A DNA stretch of 64,000 nucleotides from Mesonia mobilis DSM 19841 (GCF_000423405.1 NZ_KE384013.1:307705-371704); one strand, 5' to 3'; positions 7,950 to 16,356 are shown, counted from the first letter of the stretch. The notes: generated from the sequence alone by a model not told the origin. Made by a program: numbers and translations.

Positions 7950-8921
7950 TTACATATCTAATAAATACGCAAAAATTAGTGGAGCAACGATAGTCGCGTC
8001 ACTTTCTATAATGAATTTTGGTGTATCGATATCGAGTTTTCCCCAAGTAATTTTTTCATTAGGAACTGCTCCGGAATACGAGCCATAACTGGTGGTTGAA
8101 TCTGAAATCTGACAGAAATAACTCCAAAATGGCGTATCGGTACGTTCCATATCTTGATATAACATAGGCACTACACAAATAGGGAAATCGCCGGCAATAC
8201 CACCACCGATCTGGAAGAAACCGATTCCGTTTTTAGAATTATCGGTGTACCAATCTGCTAAGAACGTCATGTATTCAATACCAGATTTCATGGTGCTGGC
8301 TTTCAATTCACCTTTTAATACATAGCTGGCAAAAATATTTCCCATTGTACTATCTTCCCAACCTGGAACAACAATTGGTAAGTTTTTTTCAGCAGCAGCA
8401 TACATCCAAGAGTCTTTTAAGTCGATCTCGTAGTATTCTTCTAGAACTCCACTTAATAACATTTTGTACATAAATTCATGCGGAAAGTAACGTTCGCCGG
8501 CCTCTTCGGCATCTTTCCAGATTTTGTAAATATGTTGTTGTAAACGTCTAAAAGCTTCTTCTTCAGGAATGCAAGTATCGGTTACTCGGTTTAAACCATT
8601 TTCTAATAAATCCCATTCTTCCTTAGGCGTAAGGTCACGATAATTAGGAACGCGTTTGTAGTGTGAGTGCGCTACTAAATTCATGATATCTTCTTCTAAA
8701 TTGGCTCCCGTACAAGAAATGATTTGCACTTTATCTTGGCGAATCATTTCTGCAAAAATTTTACCAAGTTCTGCGGTACTCATCGCTCCGGCAAGTGAAA
8801 CTAACATTTTAGCTCCGCCATTAAGTTGCTCTTCGTAAGCTTTAGCCGCATCGACAACCGATGCTGCGTTAAAGTGTAAATAGTATTTTTGTATAAATTC
8901 TGAAATTGCTCCTTTACTCAT
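7950..8921 (-). CDS. Deoxyhypusine synthase-like protein, probable homospermidine/polyamine synthase
   Basis: The 323-residue protein belongs to the deoxyhypusine synthase family throughout. It has the NAD-binding stretch (LAGAMSTAELGKIFAEMI, ISCTGANLEEDI), GFFQIGGGIAGDFPIC and a C-terminal ITWGKLDIDTPKFIIESDA, whose WGK lysine aligns with the imine-forming lysine of DHS. Bacteria have no eIF5A, so hypusine formation is not expected. Bacterial members are known or thought to transfer an aminobutyl group to putrescine. The gene lies downstream of speA and speB on the same strand, which supports this. Start at ATG 8921 (MSKGAISEF), after an AAGGAG about 15 nt upstream. Confidence 0.85.
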   Translation of the reverse strand: MSKGAISEFIQKYYLHFNAASVVDAAKAYEEQLNGGAKMLVSLAGAMSTAELGKIFAEMIRQDKVQIISCTGANLEEDIMNLVAHSHYKRVPNYRDLTPKEEWDLLENGLNRVTDTCIPEEEAFRRLQQHIYKIWKDAEEAGERYFPHEFMYKMLLSGVLEEYYEIDLKDSWMYAAAEKNLPIVVPGWEDSTMGNIFASYVLKGELKASTMKSGIEYMTFLADWYTDNSKNGIGFFQIGGGIAGDFPICVVPMLYQDMERTDTPFWSYFCQISDSTTSYGSYSGAVPNEKITWGKLDIDTPKFIIESDATIVAPLIFAYLLDM

Positions 8922-9028
8922 TTTATTATTTTTTGTCTCCTTGAGTAATATCGAGAAGTCTATGACGATTCTTTTCAAAATGACTCAAGAGATAATTTTT
9001 TTTGTTAACTCAATTTTTTAATTCGAAG

Positions 9029-9100
9029 CTGTCATGCTAAACTTGATTTAGCATCTCACTCTGCTTAGGATGAGACCCTGAATCAAGTTCAGGGTGACGA
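9029..9100. repeat. REP-like palindromic pair, family B (second locus)
   Basis: Two units face each other. Unit 1 (9029-9057) is CTGTCATGC, TAAACTTGATTTAG and CATCTCA; unit 2 (9071-9100) is TGAGACC, CTGAATCAAGTTCAG and GGTGACGA. The reverse complement of unit 2 matches unit 1 in length and frame (GTCA - stem - CTTGATT - stem - TCTCA), with paired changes in the stem (GCT/AGC against CCT/AGG). It lies between speB and the DHS-like gene on the minus strand. Confidence 0.8.
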
Positions 9101-9134
9101 TATTTGGTTATCCTTTTTTACGAAAATTTAAAAC

Positions 9135-10013
9135 TTATTCGTCTTCATCTTCACCGTCGTAATCTTCATATTTAAACTTATAGCTAAGCATTTTATAGTA
9201 AAGCTTTGCGGCTAAAAAGTCTGAAGATTTTTCGGCTGGGTTCGGGCATAATTCAACAATATCGAAACCAACCACATTTTTTTTCTTGAAGATGGTTCTA
9301 ATAAAATCTAAGGTTTCATACCAAAACAATCCGCCCGGTTCCGGAGTTCCTGTCGAAGGAAGAATTGAAGGATCAAACGCATCTAGATCGATGGTTAGAA
9401 AAACATTTGGCGTCATTTGCCCAATTGCATCATCCATCCAATCTTCATAAAGATCGTGAGCAAAATAGACTTGGTTTTCATCCATATATTCTAATTCTTC
9501 CGCATCCATCGAGCGAATACCAACCTGAATTAAATTGGTAGTTTTACTCGCCTCGTGAACGGCACAAGCGTGATTGCATTTAGAACCTTCGTATTCTTTA
9601 CGTAAATCGGCATGCGCATCGATTTGTACTACGGTTAGATCTTCAAAAGATTCATTAAACGCACGAATTGTACCTATAGAAATTGAATGTTCACCTCCAA
9701 AAAGTGTGACAAACTTCTCCTGCTGAATGTAATTTTTAGTGGTTTTATAAACCGCTTCTACCATTTTTTCAGGCGAAGAATTTTCGGTTACGGGTGGCGT
9801 TAAATAAACACCTTTTTTATACACCTCAGAACGGGTTTCAATATCGAAAAGCTCCATATTTTCTGAAGCTTCTAAAAATGCCTGCGGACCTTTATCTGCA
9901 CCTTTTTGCCAAGTGCTGGTGCCATCGTAAGGAATAGGAATTAATACTACTTTTGCCTCGTCTAAACGAGCGTATTTGTCGGGAATACCCGCGTAGTTTT
10001 TCTTAGTTGTCAT
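9135..10013 (-). CDS. speB: Agmatinase (arginase/ureohydrolase family)
   Basis: This 292-residue ureohydrolase converts agmatine to putrescine and urea. The two-Mn2+ site is complete: GGEHSISIG, the D-A-H-A-D motif in VQIDAHADLRKEYEGS, and the D-x-D-x-F-D-P motif in TIDLDAFDPSILPSTGTPEP. The length fits agmatinases. Its first 11 nt overlap the end of the arginine decarboxylase gene, so the two are translationally coupled. The acidic C-terminus (EDYDGEDEDE) is typical of flavobacterial forms. Agmatinase rather than arginase is inferred from the neighbour. Confidence 0.9.
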   Translation of the reverse strand: MTTKKNYAGIPDKYARLDEAKVVLIPIPYDGTSTWQKGADKGPQAFLEASENMELFDIETRSEVYKKGVYLTPPVTENSSPEKMVEAVYKTTKNYIQQEKFVTLFGGEHSISIGTIRAFNESFEDLTVVQIDAHADLRKEYEGSKCNHACAVHEASKTTNLIQVGIRSMDAEELEYMDENQVYFAHDLYEDWMDDAIGQMTPNVFLTIDLDAFDPSILPSTGTPEPGGLFWYETLDFIRTIFKKKNVVGFDIVELCPNPAEKSSDFLAAKLYYKMLSYKFKYEDYDGEDEDE

Positions 10014-11403
10014 CGTAACCTAAAATTTTAAGTAAGTCTTCACTTTTTTGTTGTTCTTTAAATAGTTTGGTACTCAAGTTTCCTTCTTCATCTTTATTAA
10101 TCAAGATATGTTTTGGAGTTGGGATCAAACAGTGTTGTAAACCGCCAAAACCACCAATCGTTTCTTGGTAAGCTCCCGTGTTAAAGAAGCCGATGTATAA
10201 AGGTTTTTCTTTTTTGAATTTTGGTAAATAAATAGCGTTCATATTTTGTTCGCTATTGTAATAGTCGTCACTATCGCAAGTGAGTCCGCCTAATAAAACT
10301 CTTTCATATTCATCATTCCAACGGTTAACGGCTAGCATAATAAAACGCTTGTTAATGGCCCAAGTATCTGGTAAAGTAGTGATGAATGAGGAGTTGATCA
10401 TATTCCATTTTTCACGATCGTTTTGTTGTTTTTGGTATAACACTTCATAGATCGCTCCGCCACTTTCGCCAACGGTAAAACTTCCGAATTCAGTAAAAAT
10501 ATGCGGTACAGGAACTTCAGCCTCTTGACACGCAATATTGATCTGGTTAATAATCTCATCGATCATATATTGATAATCGTAATCAAACTGAAGCGAGTTT
10601 TTAATCGGGAAACCACCGCCAATATTTAAACTATCCAAAGTTGGGCAAATACGTTTTAACCGAATATAAACTTTAAGACACTTCAGTAATTCGTTCCAGT
10701 AATACGCTGTATCGCGAATACCGGTGTTAATGAAAAAGTGAAGCATTTTAAGTTCAACCTTATCGTTGTTTTTGATTTGCTCTTCGTAAAAGGGAACGAT
10801 GTTTTTATAACCAATCCCTAAACGAGAAGTATAAAACTCAAATTTAGGTTCTTCTTCAGAAGCAATACGAATACCAATTTTAAAGTCGTCTTTAATTTCA
10901 TCTGAAAGAAGATCGATCTCTTCATAGTTATCAATAATCGGAATACAGTTTTGATGCCCATTATTAATTAATCGACCAATATTAGTAATGTATTGTTCGC
11001 GTTTAAAACCGTTACAGATCACGTACGTATCTTTGGTGATCTTTCCTTTTTTCTGAAGTTTTTCAACAATATTAATATCGAATGCCGATGAGGTTTCAAT
11101 ATGAATATCATTTTTTAAGGCTTCATCTAAAACGTGCTGAAAATGCGAACTTTTAGTACAATAGCAATAATTATAATTGCCTTTGTAGTTATGCTTTTCA
11201 ATCGCATATGTAAACCATTTTTTGGCTTTCTGAATGTTCTCTGAAATTTTCGGTAAATAGGTGAATTTTAAAGGCGCACCATATTCTTCGATTAATTTCA
11301 TAAGGTCAATCCCATGAAATTGTAATGTGTCTTCCTTTAAATCAAACTCTTCCTGCGGAAAATAATAAGTTTGATCTATAAGATCGATGTATTTAGTATT
11401 CAT
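10003..11403 (-). CDS. speA: Biosynthetic arginine decarboxylase, short form
   Basis: This 466-residue PLP enzyme has the alanine racemase-like barrel. The PLP lysine is in CYCTKSSHFQ (about residue 85), followed by the phosphate-binding LNIGGGFPI, FTEFGSFTVGESGG, and the substrate-side cysteine/aspartate motif LTCDSDDYY near residue 375. It is shorter than the roughly 630-residue enterobacterial SpeA, as is usual in Bacteroidota. It converts arginine to agmatine, the substrate of the overlapping speB product. ATG 11403 is the first of the minus-strand polyamine cluster. Confidence 0.85.
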   Translation of the reverse strand: MNTKYIDLIDQTYYFPQEEFDLKEDTLQFHGIDLMKLIEEYGAPLKFTYLPKISENIQKAKKWFTYAIEKHNYKGNYNYCYCTKSSHFQHVLDEALKNDIHIETSSAFDINIVEKLQKKGKITKDTYVICNGFKREQYITNIGRLINNGHQNCIPIIDNYEEIDLLSDEIKDDFKIGIRIASEEEPKFEFYTSRLGIGYKNIVPFYEEQIKNNDKVELKMLHFFINTGIRDTAYYWNELLKCLKVYIRLKRICPTLDSLNIGGGFPIKNSLQFDYDYQYMIDEIINQINIACQEAEVPVPHIFTEFGSFTVGESGGAIYEVLYQKQQNDREKWNMINSSFITTLPDTWAINKRFIMLAVNRWNDEYERVLLGGLTCDSDDYYNSEQNMNAIYLPKFKKEKPLYIGFFNTGAYQETIGGFGGLQHCLIPTPKHILINKDEEGNLSTKLFKEQQKSEDLLKILGYDDN

Positions 11404-11721
11404 TAATTTTTATTGAAATAAATTGAGGTTTTGCTAAAATCTATAGAAAGTTATAAAAAGTTGAAATAACTAATCTTAAATTAAAGCAAAATTTGATTTG
11501 AAGTAACCGGAATAAATGCCAGTTCTTGATAAAAAGAAGGTCTTAAGGCGGAAGCTAGCTTTAAAATTCGGTGGTTTACCTGGTAACCTATTTTTGAAAT
11601 TGACTTCCTCACGTTCAAAAACCCGAAACTATAAACAGTATTCAATATGTTCAGCTAAATGCGCAGCAAATAAAATCTATTTTTTATTCTTGTGGAATAG
11701 TCGAAATGTTAAAATTTAAAA
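11404..11721. other. Non-coding stretch upstream of speA
   Basis: This 318-nt AT-rich gap should hold the speA promoter. I found no exact TAnnTTTG box; the closest is TAACTTTC on the minus strand near 11445. A 67-codon plus-strand frame at 11516-11719 has a Lys/Arg/Ser-rich composition with no recognisable domain, and I do not call it a gene. Confidence 0.5.
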
Positions 11722-11759
11722 TAAAAAAAGCCTTTTGAATAATTAATCAAAAGGCTTTC
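11722..11759 (-). terminator. Rho-independent terminator of the pseudouridine synthase gene
   Basis: On the minus strand GAAAGCCTTTTGA and TCAAAAGGCTTT form a long stem around an AT loop, followed by a T-run. It begins about 22 nt after the stop of the gene at 11782. Confidence 0.85.
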
Positions 11760-11781
11760 GAATTTCTTTAAAAACTTAGTT

Positions 11782-12606
11782 CTATAACATTCCTAAGTTA
11801 ATTACTTCTTGCTTAGTAAGGTGTCTGTAGCGACCTCTTGGTAAATCTTTTTTAGTTAATCCGCCAAAAACCACACGGTCTAATTTTTCAATTTCGTAGC
11901 CTAATTTTTTGAAAGTACGTTGTACAATGTGTGGCTTCGTGCTTTGTAGTTCTATACCAACTTCACGTTTTGGTTTATTGTCTACATAACTAATCTCGTC
12001 GACAATTACTTTACCATCTTCTAAAATTACTTTACCATCTTGAATACGGTCTAAGTCTTCTTGATCTAAGTTTTTATTGAGCGTTACGTGATAAATTTGT
12101 CTTACTCTGGTTTTGGTGCTTCCTAAGCTTTTTGCCATCGTACCATCGTTGGTAAATAATAGCAATCCGGTAGTGCTGGTTTCTAATTTACCAACAGGAT
12201 CTAATTTAGAATTAGAAGCATTGGCAATTAAATCCATCACCGTACGATTATTACGCTCTAAACTTCCAGTTACGTAAAAGCCAGAAGGTTTGTTCAATAA
12301 AACGTATTCTTTTCTTTCAGGACTAATTCTGCGGCCGTCAAACTTCACCTCGTCGGTGAGTTTTACTTTATGACCCATTTCTGTAACTACTTCACCATTT
12401 ACACGAACGCTTCCCGCTGCAATATAAATATCGGCATCGCGACGGCTACAAATTCCTGCATTGGCAATGTATTTATTAAGACGCATTCCCGCTTCCGGGT
12501 CTTTTACTTGTTTATCGACCGCAATTTTTTGCGTCGGCTTTTTCTTTTGATTAAAAGGCTTGTTCTTCTTCATATTTCCTTTTCCTTGATTTCTTGAATT
12601 GCCCAT
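11782..12606 (-). CDS. RsuA/RluB-type pseudouridine synthase paralogue with catalytic Asp replaced by Glu
   Basis: The 274-residue protein has a basic leader (to about residue 40), an S4 RNA-binding domain (RLNKYIANAGICSRRDADIY) and a RsuA/RluB synthase domain. In the catalytic loop the family has GRLD followed by T-x-G-L-L; here it reads VGKLETSTTGLLLFTNDG, so the universal catalytic Asp is Glu and the Arg is Lys. Other conserved positions remain (LDRVVFGGL near the end). It would act on 23S rRNA if active, but activity is doubtful. I use ATG 12606: the frame extends to TTG 12624, but that codon lies inside the promoter box at 12622-12629. Confidence 0.85.
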   Translation of the reverse strand: MGNSRNQGKGNMKKNKPFNQKKKPTQKIAVDKQVKDPEAGMRLNKYIANAGICSRRDADIYIAAGSVRVNGEVVTEMGHKVKLTDEVKFDGRRISPERKEYVLLNKPSGFYVTGSLERNNRTVMDLIANASNSKLDPVGKLETSTTGLLLFTNDGTMAKSLGSTKTRVRQIYHVTLNKNLDQEDLDRIQDGKVILEDGKVIVDEISYVDNKPKREVGIELQSTKPHIVQRTFKKLGYEIEKLDRVVFGGLTKKDLPRGRYRHLTKQEVINLGML

Positions 12607-12621
12607 AGTTGAAATTTTTTG

Positions 12622-12629
12622 CAAAGGTA
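12622..12629 (-). promoter_or_regulatory. TAnnTTTG promoter box of the pseudouridine synthase gene
   Basis: TACCTTTG on the minus strand, 15 nt upstream of ATG 12606, matches the Bacteroidota -7 box. The leader between box and ATG (TTTGCAAAAAATTTCAACT) is nearly the same as that before the LAB_N gene start at 6215. It excludes the upstream TTG as start codon. Confidence 0.65.
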
Positions 12630-12726
12630 CATTTAATAAATGATTTCTAAGGGCTGAAGAATTATTAATTAAGTATTGATTTACAGTGAATTAATTTCTT
12701 CGGAATAAAATTTTATTCAGCAATAA

Positions 12727-13641
12727 TTATAGAACACGATTTAACACGACGTCGATATCGATTAATAAAATACTGAAAACACCAATCACGATAATGAGCT
12801 TTAATAAATTATGAAGTAAGGTATATTGAAGTTTTGAAGAAGATTTCCAAAGGAAGAACAGAAAAATGATCATTAAAATAAAGCTCAGCAAAAAGTAATA
12901 ATGCATATAACCAATCTCAAATTTATTGGAAATTAAGATCAGCGTCGGTATCAAGGTTAACGCTACTAAAAGGCTTAAAATAACTTTTGAAACCTTTACC
13001 CCGTAAACCACAGGAATGGTGTGATAATCTTGTGTTAGATCACCTTTTAAATTTTCGAGATCTTTGGTGAGCTCTCGAATCGAGATGATTAAAAATAGAA
13101 AAGTGGCGTGCACAAAAATCACCATATCGAAATTGTGGTAATACACAAATACCGCAAAAAATGGCGTAATCGCTAAAATTGAAGCGACTAACGTACCAAT
13201 AAATGGGTATTTCTTAAGTTTGTGAGAATATAACCAAAGAAAAAAGATAAAGAGCGAAAAGAAAATTACGGCTTTAAACGACACGTAACTCGCTAAAATC
13301 ACTGAGAGGAAATTCAGAATAAAATAAATTGCCAATTTCGTTTTCTGGCTAATGTAATTGTCGAGCAAAGTTTTATGCGGCCGATTGATAAGGTCTTTTT
13401 CAGCATCATAAAAATTATTGATTAAATAACCAGAGGCAATGGCAAAAGTACAAGCGATCACCAGTACAAAAAGATTCACGTCAAAAAGTACTTCTCGTAA
13501 AGGTTTTTCTGGTGCGAGAATATAAATCGATGCTAAATATTGCGCAATAAATAGAATTAAAATATTGTAACCGCGCACAACTGAAAACAAACTTGCCAGT
13601 TTTAGTAATACCAGTTTGTTTTTACGTGAAAGCATCCCCAT
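12727..13641 (-). CDS. UbiA-family prenyltransferase, geranylgeranylglycerol-phosphate geranylgeranyltransferase-like
   Basis: The 304-residue polytopic protein has eight to nine hydrophobic segments. The first Asp-rich site is NNFYDAEKDLINRPHKT (about 71-87) and the second is RELTKDLENLKGD (about 189-201); both bind the Mg-diphosphate of the prenyl donor. Flavobacterial homologues are usually named as the archaeal-type ether-lipid transferase, but a quinone-type substrate cannot be ruled out. It follows the GHMP kinase gene by 18 nt and mvaD, so isoprenoid supply and use are in one operon. A second ATG at 13635 is possible. Confidence 0.8.
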   Translation of the reverse strand: MGMLSRKNKLVLLKLASLFSVVRGYNILILFIAQYLASIYILAPEKPLREVLFDVNLFVLVIACTFAIASGYLINNFYDAEKDLINRPHKTLLDNYISQKTKLAIYFILNFLSVILASYVSFKAVIFFSLFIFFLWLYSHKLKKYPFIGTLVASILAITPFFAVFVYYHNFDMVIFVHATFLFLIISIRELTKDLENLKGDLTQDYHTIPVVYGVKVSKVILSLLVALTLIPTLILISNKFEIGYMHYYFLLSFILMIIFLFFLWKSSSKLQYTLLHNLLKLIIVIGVFSILLIDIDVVLNRVL

Positions 13642-13659
13642 AAGAATAGAGAAGGGGTT

Positions 13660-14598
13660 TTAGAAAGTGTAAACGACTTCTAGGTTATGGTTTTTTAGCG
13701 CTGTTCTGGCTTTATCAATATCTTCAGTAAAACCTAAAATATAACCGCCGCCACCTGAGCCACAAAGCTTTAAATAATAAGCTCCGGTATCGATACCTTC
13801 TTTCCAAAGATTGTGAAATTGCTTCGGGATCATTGGTTTAAAGTTATCTAACACTACGTGAGAAAGTTGCTTGATGTTTGAGAATAAAGACTTCACATCA
13901 CCTTTCATAAAATCTTCTACACAAGCATCGGTGTGTTTTACAAATTTATCTTTTAGCATTTTACGAAAACCTTCTTGTTTCAGGTTTTCCATAAAAAGGT
14001 TGACTAACGGAGCGGTTTCACCAACCATCCCGCTGTCTAATAAAAATACAGCGCCTTTACCTTCTTTTGACTGTGAAGGAATTCCTGCTGCTTCAATATT
14101 ATCTTTAGAATTGATAAGAATAGGTAAGCTTAAATAACTGTTTAATGGATCGAGTCCTGAAGATTTTCCGTGGAAAAATGATTCCATTTGCCCAAAGATC
14201 TTTTTCAGTTTCAACAGTTTTTCTCGGCTTAAGTTTTCTAGAACGGTAATTTTATTCTTGGCATATTTATCGTAGATCGCTGCAACTAAAGCACCGCTAC
14301 TTCCTACACCGTAACCTTGCGGAATGCTACTGTCAAAGTACATTCCTGCTTCAATATCTTTTGTTAATTCTTCTAAGTTGAATTGAACCAAATTAGGATT
14401 TGAAGTTTGTAGTTCTGCTAAATAATTGGCAAAACGCTTCAGGTTATTGTTTGATTTTTGTTGCACTTCAGAAAGATCACTATCAATTTTTAAAGCGCCG
14501 TTGTAAAAGTTATAAGGTATCGATAAACCCTTAGAATCTTTGATGATTCCGTACTCTCCAAACAATAAAATCTTAGAATAAAATAAAGGTCCTTTCAT
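13660..14598 (-). CDS. GHMP kinase of the mevalonate pathway, mevalonate kinase-like
   Basis: The 312-residue protein has the GHMP kinase ATP loop SIPQGYGVGSSGALVAAIYD (about 95-114; core P-x-G-x-G-S-S-G-A) and the C-terminal glycine motif LKLCGSGGGGYILGF. The N-terminal MKGPLFYSKILLFGEYGI fits mevalonate kinases. It lies between mvaD and the prenyltransferase gene, 22 nt after mvaD, so phosphorylation of mevalonate or phosphomevalonate is the likely role; which of the two is not certain. I use ATG 14598; a TTG two codons upstream is less likely. Confidence 0.85.
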   Translation of the reverse strand: MKGPLFYSKILLFGEYGIIKDSKGLSIPYNFYNGALKIDSDLSEVQQKSNNNLKRFANYLAELQTSNPNLVQFNLEELTKDIEAGMYFDSSIPQGYGVGSSGALVAAIYDKYAKNKITVLENLSREKLLKLKKIFGQMESFFHGKSSGLDPLNSYLSLPILINSKDNIEAAGIPSQSKEGKGAVFLLDSGMVGETAPLVNLFMENLKQEGFRKMLKDKFVKHTDACVEDFMKGDVKSLFSNIKQLSHVVLDNFKPMIPKQFHNLWKEGIDTGAYYLKLCGSGGGGYILGFTEDIDKARTALKNHNLEVVYTF

Positions 14599-14620
14599 AA
14601 TCAAGTATTCCGTTAAAAGC

Positions 14621-15703
14621 TTAAGCTAATTGTTTTGCTCCTGTTCCAACATTATCACAAATATACTGAGCATTTTGACAATGTGCAACTAACTGGTTCT
14701 TAATGAAATCTAAAACTTTAATTTTTTCATTTTCAGGATATAACAAATGCACATTCGCGCCGGCATCTAAGGTAAAGCATAATTTAGAACCGGTTTCGTT
14801 TCGATACTTCCAGATTTTATGAATAATTTCTAAAGTGTTGGGTTTCATTAAAATAAAATACGGATTGCTACTCATCATCATCGCGTGCAACGTTAATGCT
14901 TCGCTTTCAACAAGATTAATAAACGTATCTAAATCTCCAGATTTAAAAATAGGCTGAAGTTTTTCTAAATTATCAAAAGCTTGCTGAAATCTAGCTTCCG
15001 CATAAGGATGATCGTGCATTAATCCGTGGCCAACGGTGCTACTCACCGTTTTTTCGCCTTTATCGACTAATAAAATGGTGTCTTGATAGGTTTTAAAAAC
15101 CGGATGAATCTCGTAAGGATACGGAGTGCCGTATAAATTACTGCTGTTTTCAACTTTTGGATGTTCTCCCCAAACCACTAAATTTTCTTCGATACTTCTG
15201 GCAGCACTACCTGAACCTAATCGAGCTAAAAACGATGCTTTTTTATCGAAGTAAGCTGAAGTAATTTCAGGATTTAGTTCTTTTTCTAAGCTCATTAAAC
15301 AACAAGCTAAAGCGCTCATTCCGCTGGCAGAAGAGGCGATACCGCTACTATGCGGAAAAGAATTGGAGGTTTTTATCGTAAAATGATATTGCTTTAAAAA
15401 AGGTAAATAAGCTTCAATTCTTTCTAAAAACGTTTTGATCTTTGGTTCAAACGAAGGTGCTTTTTCTTCCTCTAAAAAAACTTCAAAAGAAAAATTTTCA
15501 GTAGCACTTATAGGTCGATATTCAAGTGTTGTGGTGGTTTTACAATTGTTAAGCGTAAAACTAACCGATGGGTTTTTTGGTAATTGTTCGCCATACTTTC
15601 CCCAATATTTAACCAAAGCAATATTGCTGGGAGACTCCCAGGTTACTTTACCTGCCGGTAATTGCTTTTCAGGTTTTGTTAGAACAAACTCAGCTATCGT
15701 CAT
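14621..15703 (-). CDS. mvaD: Diphosphomevalonate decarboxylase
   Basis: The 360-residue GHMP-family enzyme makes isopentenyl diphosphate from mevalonate diphosphate. The N-terminal motif SNIALVKYWGKYGEQLPKNP (about 26-45) and the phosphate loop FPHSSGIASSASGMSALA (about 115-132) are diagnostic. It is slightly longer than typical bacterial forms. It is the first gene of the minus-strand mevalonate/prenyltransferase operon and has its own TAnnTTTG box. The pathway is uncommon in bacteria but established for many Flavobacteriaceae. Confidence 0.95.
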   Translation of the reverse strand: MTIAEFVLTKPEKQLPAGKVTWESPSNIALVKYWGKYGEQLPKNPSVSFTLNNCKTTTTLEYRPISATENFSFEVFLEEEKAPSFEPKIKTFLERIEAYLPFLKQYHFTIKTSNSFPHSSGIASSASGMSALACCLMSLEKELNPEITSAYFDKKASFLARLGSGSAARSIEENLVVWGEHPKVENSSNLYGTPYPYEIHPVFKTYQDTILLVDKGEKTVSSTVGHGLMHDHPYAEARFQQAFDNLEKLQPIFKSGDLDTFINLVESEALTLHAMMMSSNPYFILMKPNTLEIIHKIWKYRNETGSKLCFTLDAGANVHLLYPENEKIKVLDFIKNQLVAHCQNAQYICDNVGTGAKQLA

Positions 15704-15720
15704 TACTTTAAAGATTTGTA

Positions 15721-15728
15721 CAAATATA
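15721..15728 (-). promoter_or_regulatory. TAnnTTTG promoter box of mvaD
   Basis: TATATTTG on the minus strand lies 17 nt upstream of the mvaD ATG (15703). No good -33 TTG is visible at the usual distance. It would drive mvaD, the GHMP kinase gene and the UbiA gene. Confidence 0.55.
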
Positions 15729-15803
15729 AACGAATACGTATGGCTTGTGGTTGTAGAAATTCAAAAATAATTCTAAATTAGAACTCGACTAAGCCAATAA
15801 CTC

Positions 15804-16283
15804 ATGAATAGAAAACCTAACTACCTTAAAATCTTAGCCAGTACGTTTGCTTGCGTATTAATAGGTTTTTTAAGCACACTTGCTATACAAAGTGTGTTGC
15901 ACGATTGGTTGGCAGTGATCAATAAGCCATCTTTTACCGTACCCGATTGGTTGTATACTTCACTTTGGTTAATCAATTTTGCGTTGATGGGCATCGCAGC
16001 AGGAATTGTGTGGAGTAGAGGTTTGCATCATATTTGGGTAAAGACAGCCTTGTATCATTTTGGTTTTCAGATTTTATTGACTGCCGCTTGGTTTCTTACT
16101 TTTTTTGAAATGAAAATGTTGATGCTAAGTTTCTTACTCACTTTAGCATTGTTTGTATTGCTACTTTTTACAGTAAAATGGTTTAAAGTCGTAAAACCTT
16201 CTGCAGCCTATTTATTAATACCTTATACGTTATGGATTGCTTATACAGCGATCGTAAATTTTGAAATCTGGCGTTTAAACTGA
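15804..16283 (+). CDS. TspO/MBR family tryptophan-rich sensory protein
   Basis: The 159-residue protein has five membrane helices, the TspO hallmark. The segment KPSFTVPDWLYTSLWLINFA (about 39-58) is the family PPxWxFxxVW-like region, and Trp residues are spread through the helices. TspO proteins bind tetrapyrroles such as protoporphyrin IX and affect stress responses. It is divergent from mvaD and shares a 100-nt intergenic region with it. No neighbour clarifies the ligand. Confidence 0.9.
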   Translation: MNRKPNYLKILASTFACVLIGFLSTLAIQSVLHDWLAVINKPSFTVPDWLYTSLWLINFALMGIAAGIVWSRGLHHIWVKTALYHFGFQILLTAAWFLTFFEMKMLMLSFLLTLALFVLLLFTVKWFKVVKPSAAYLLIPYTLWIAYTAIVNFEIWRLN

Positions 16284-16356
16284 TAAAGTTTTACTAAAGC
16301 AAACTCAATTGGTAGTGAACTAAATTATCTTCAATTTTCAAATAAAAGAGATAATT

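Noticed and set aside
11516-11719. 67-codon plus-strand frame in the gap upstream of speA
   Set aside because: It is rich in Lys/Ser with no domain, no promoter box and no partner gene. It looks like chance coding in AT-rich DNA.
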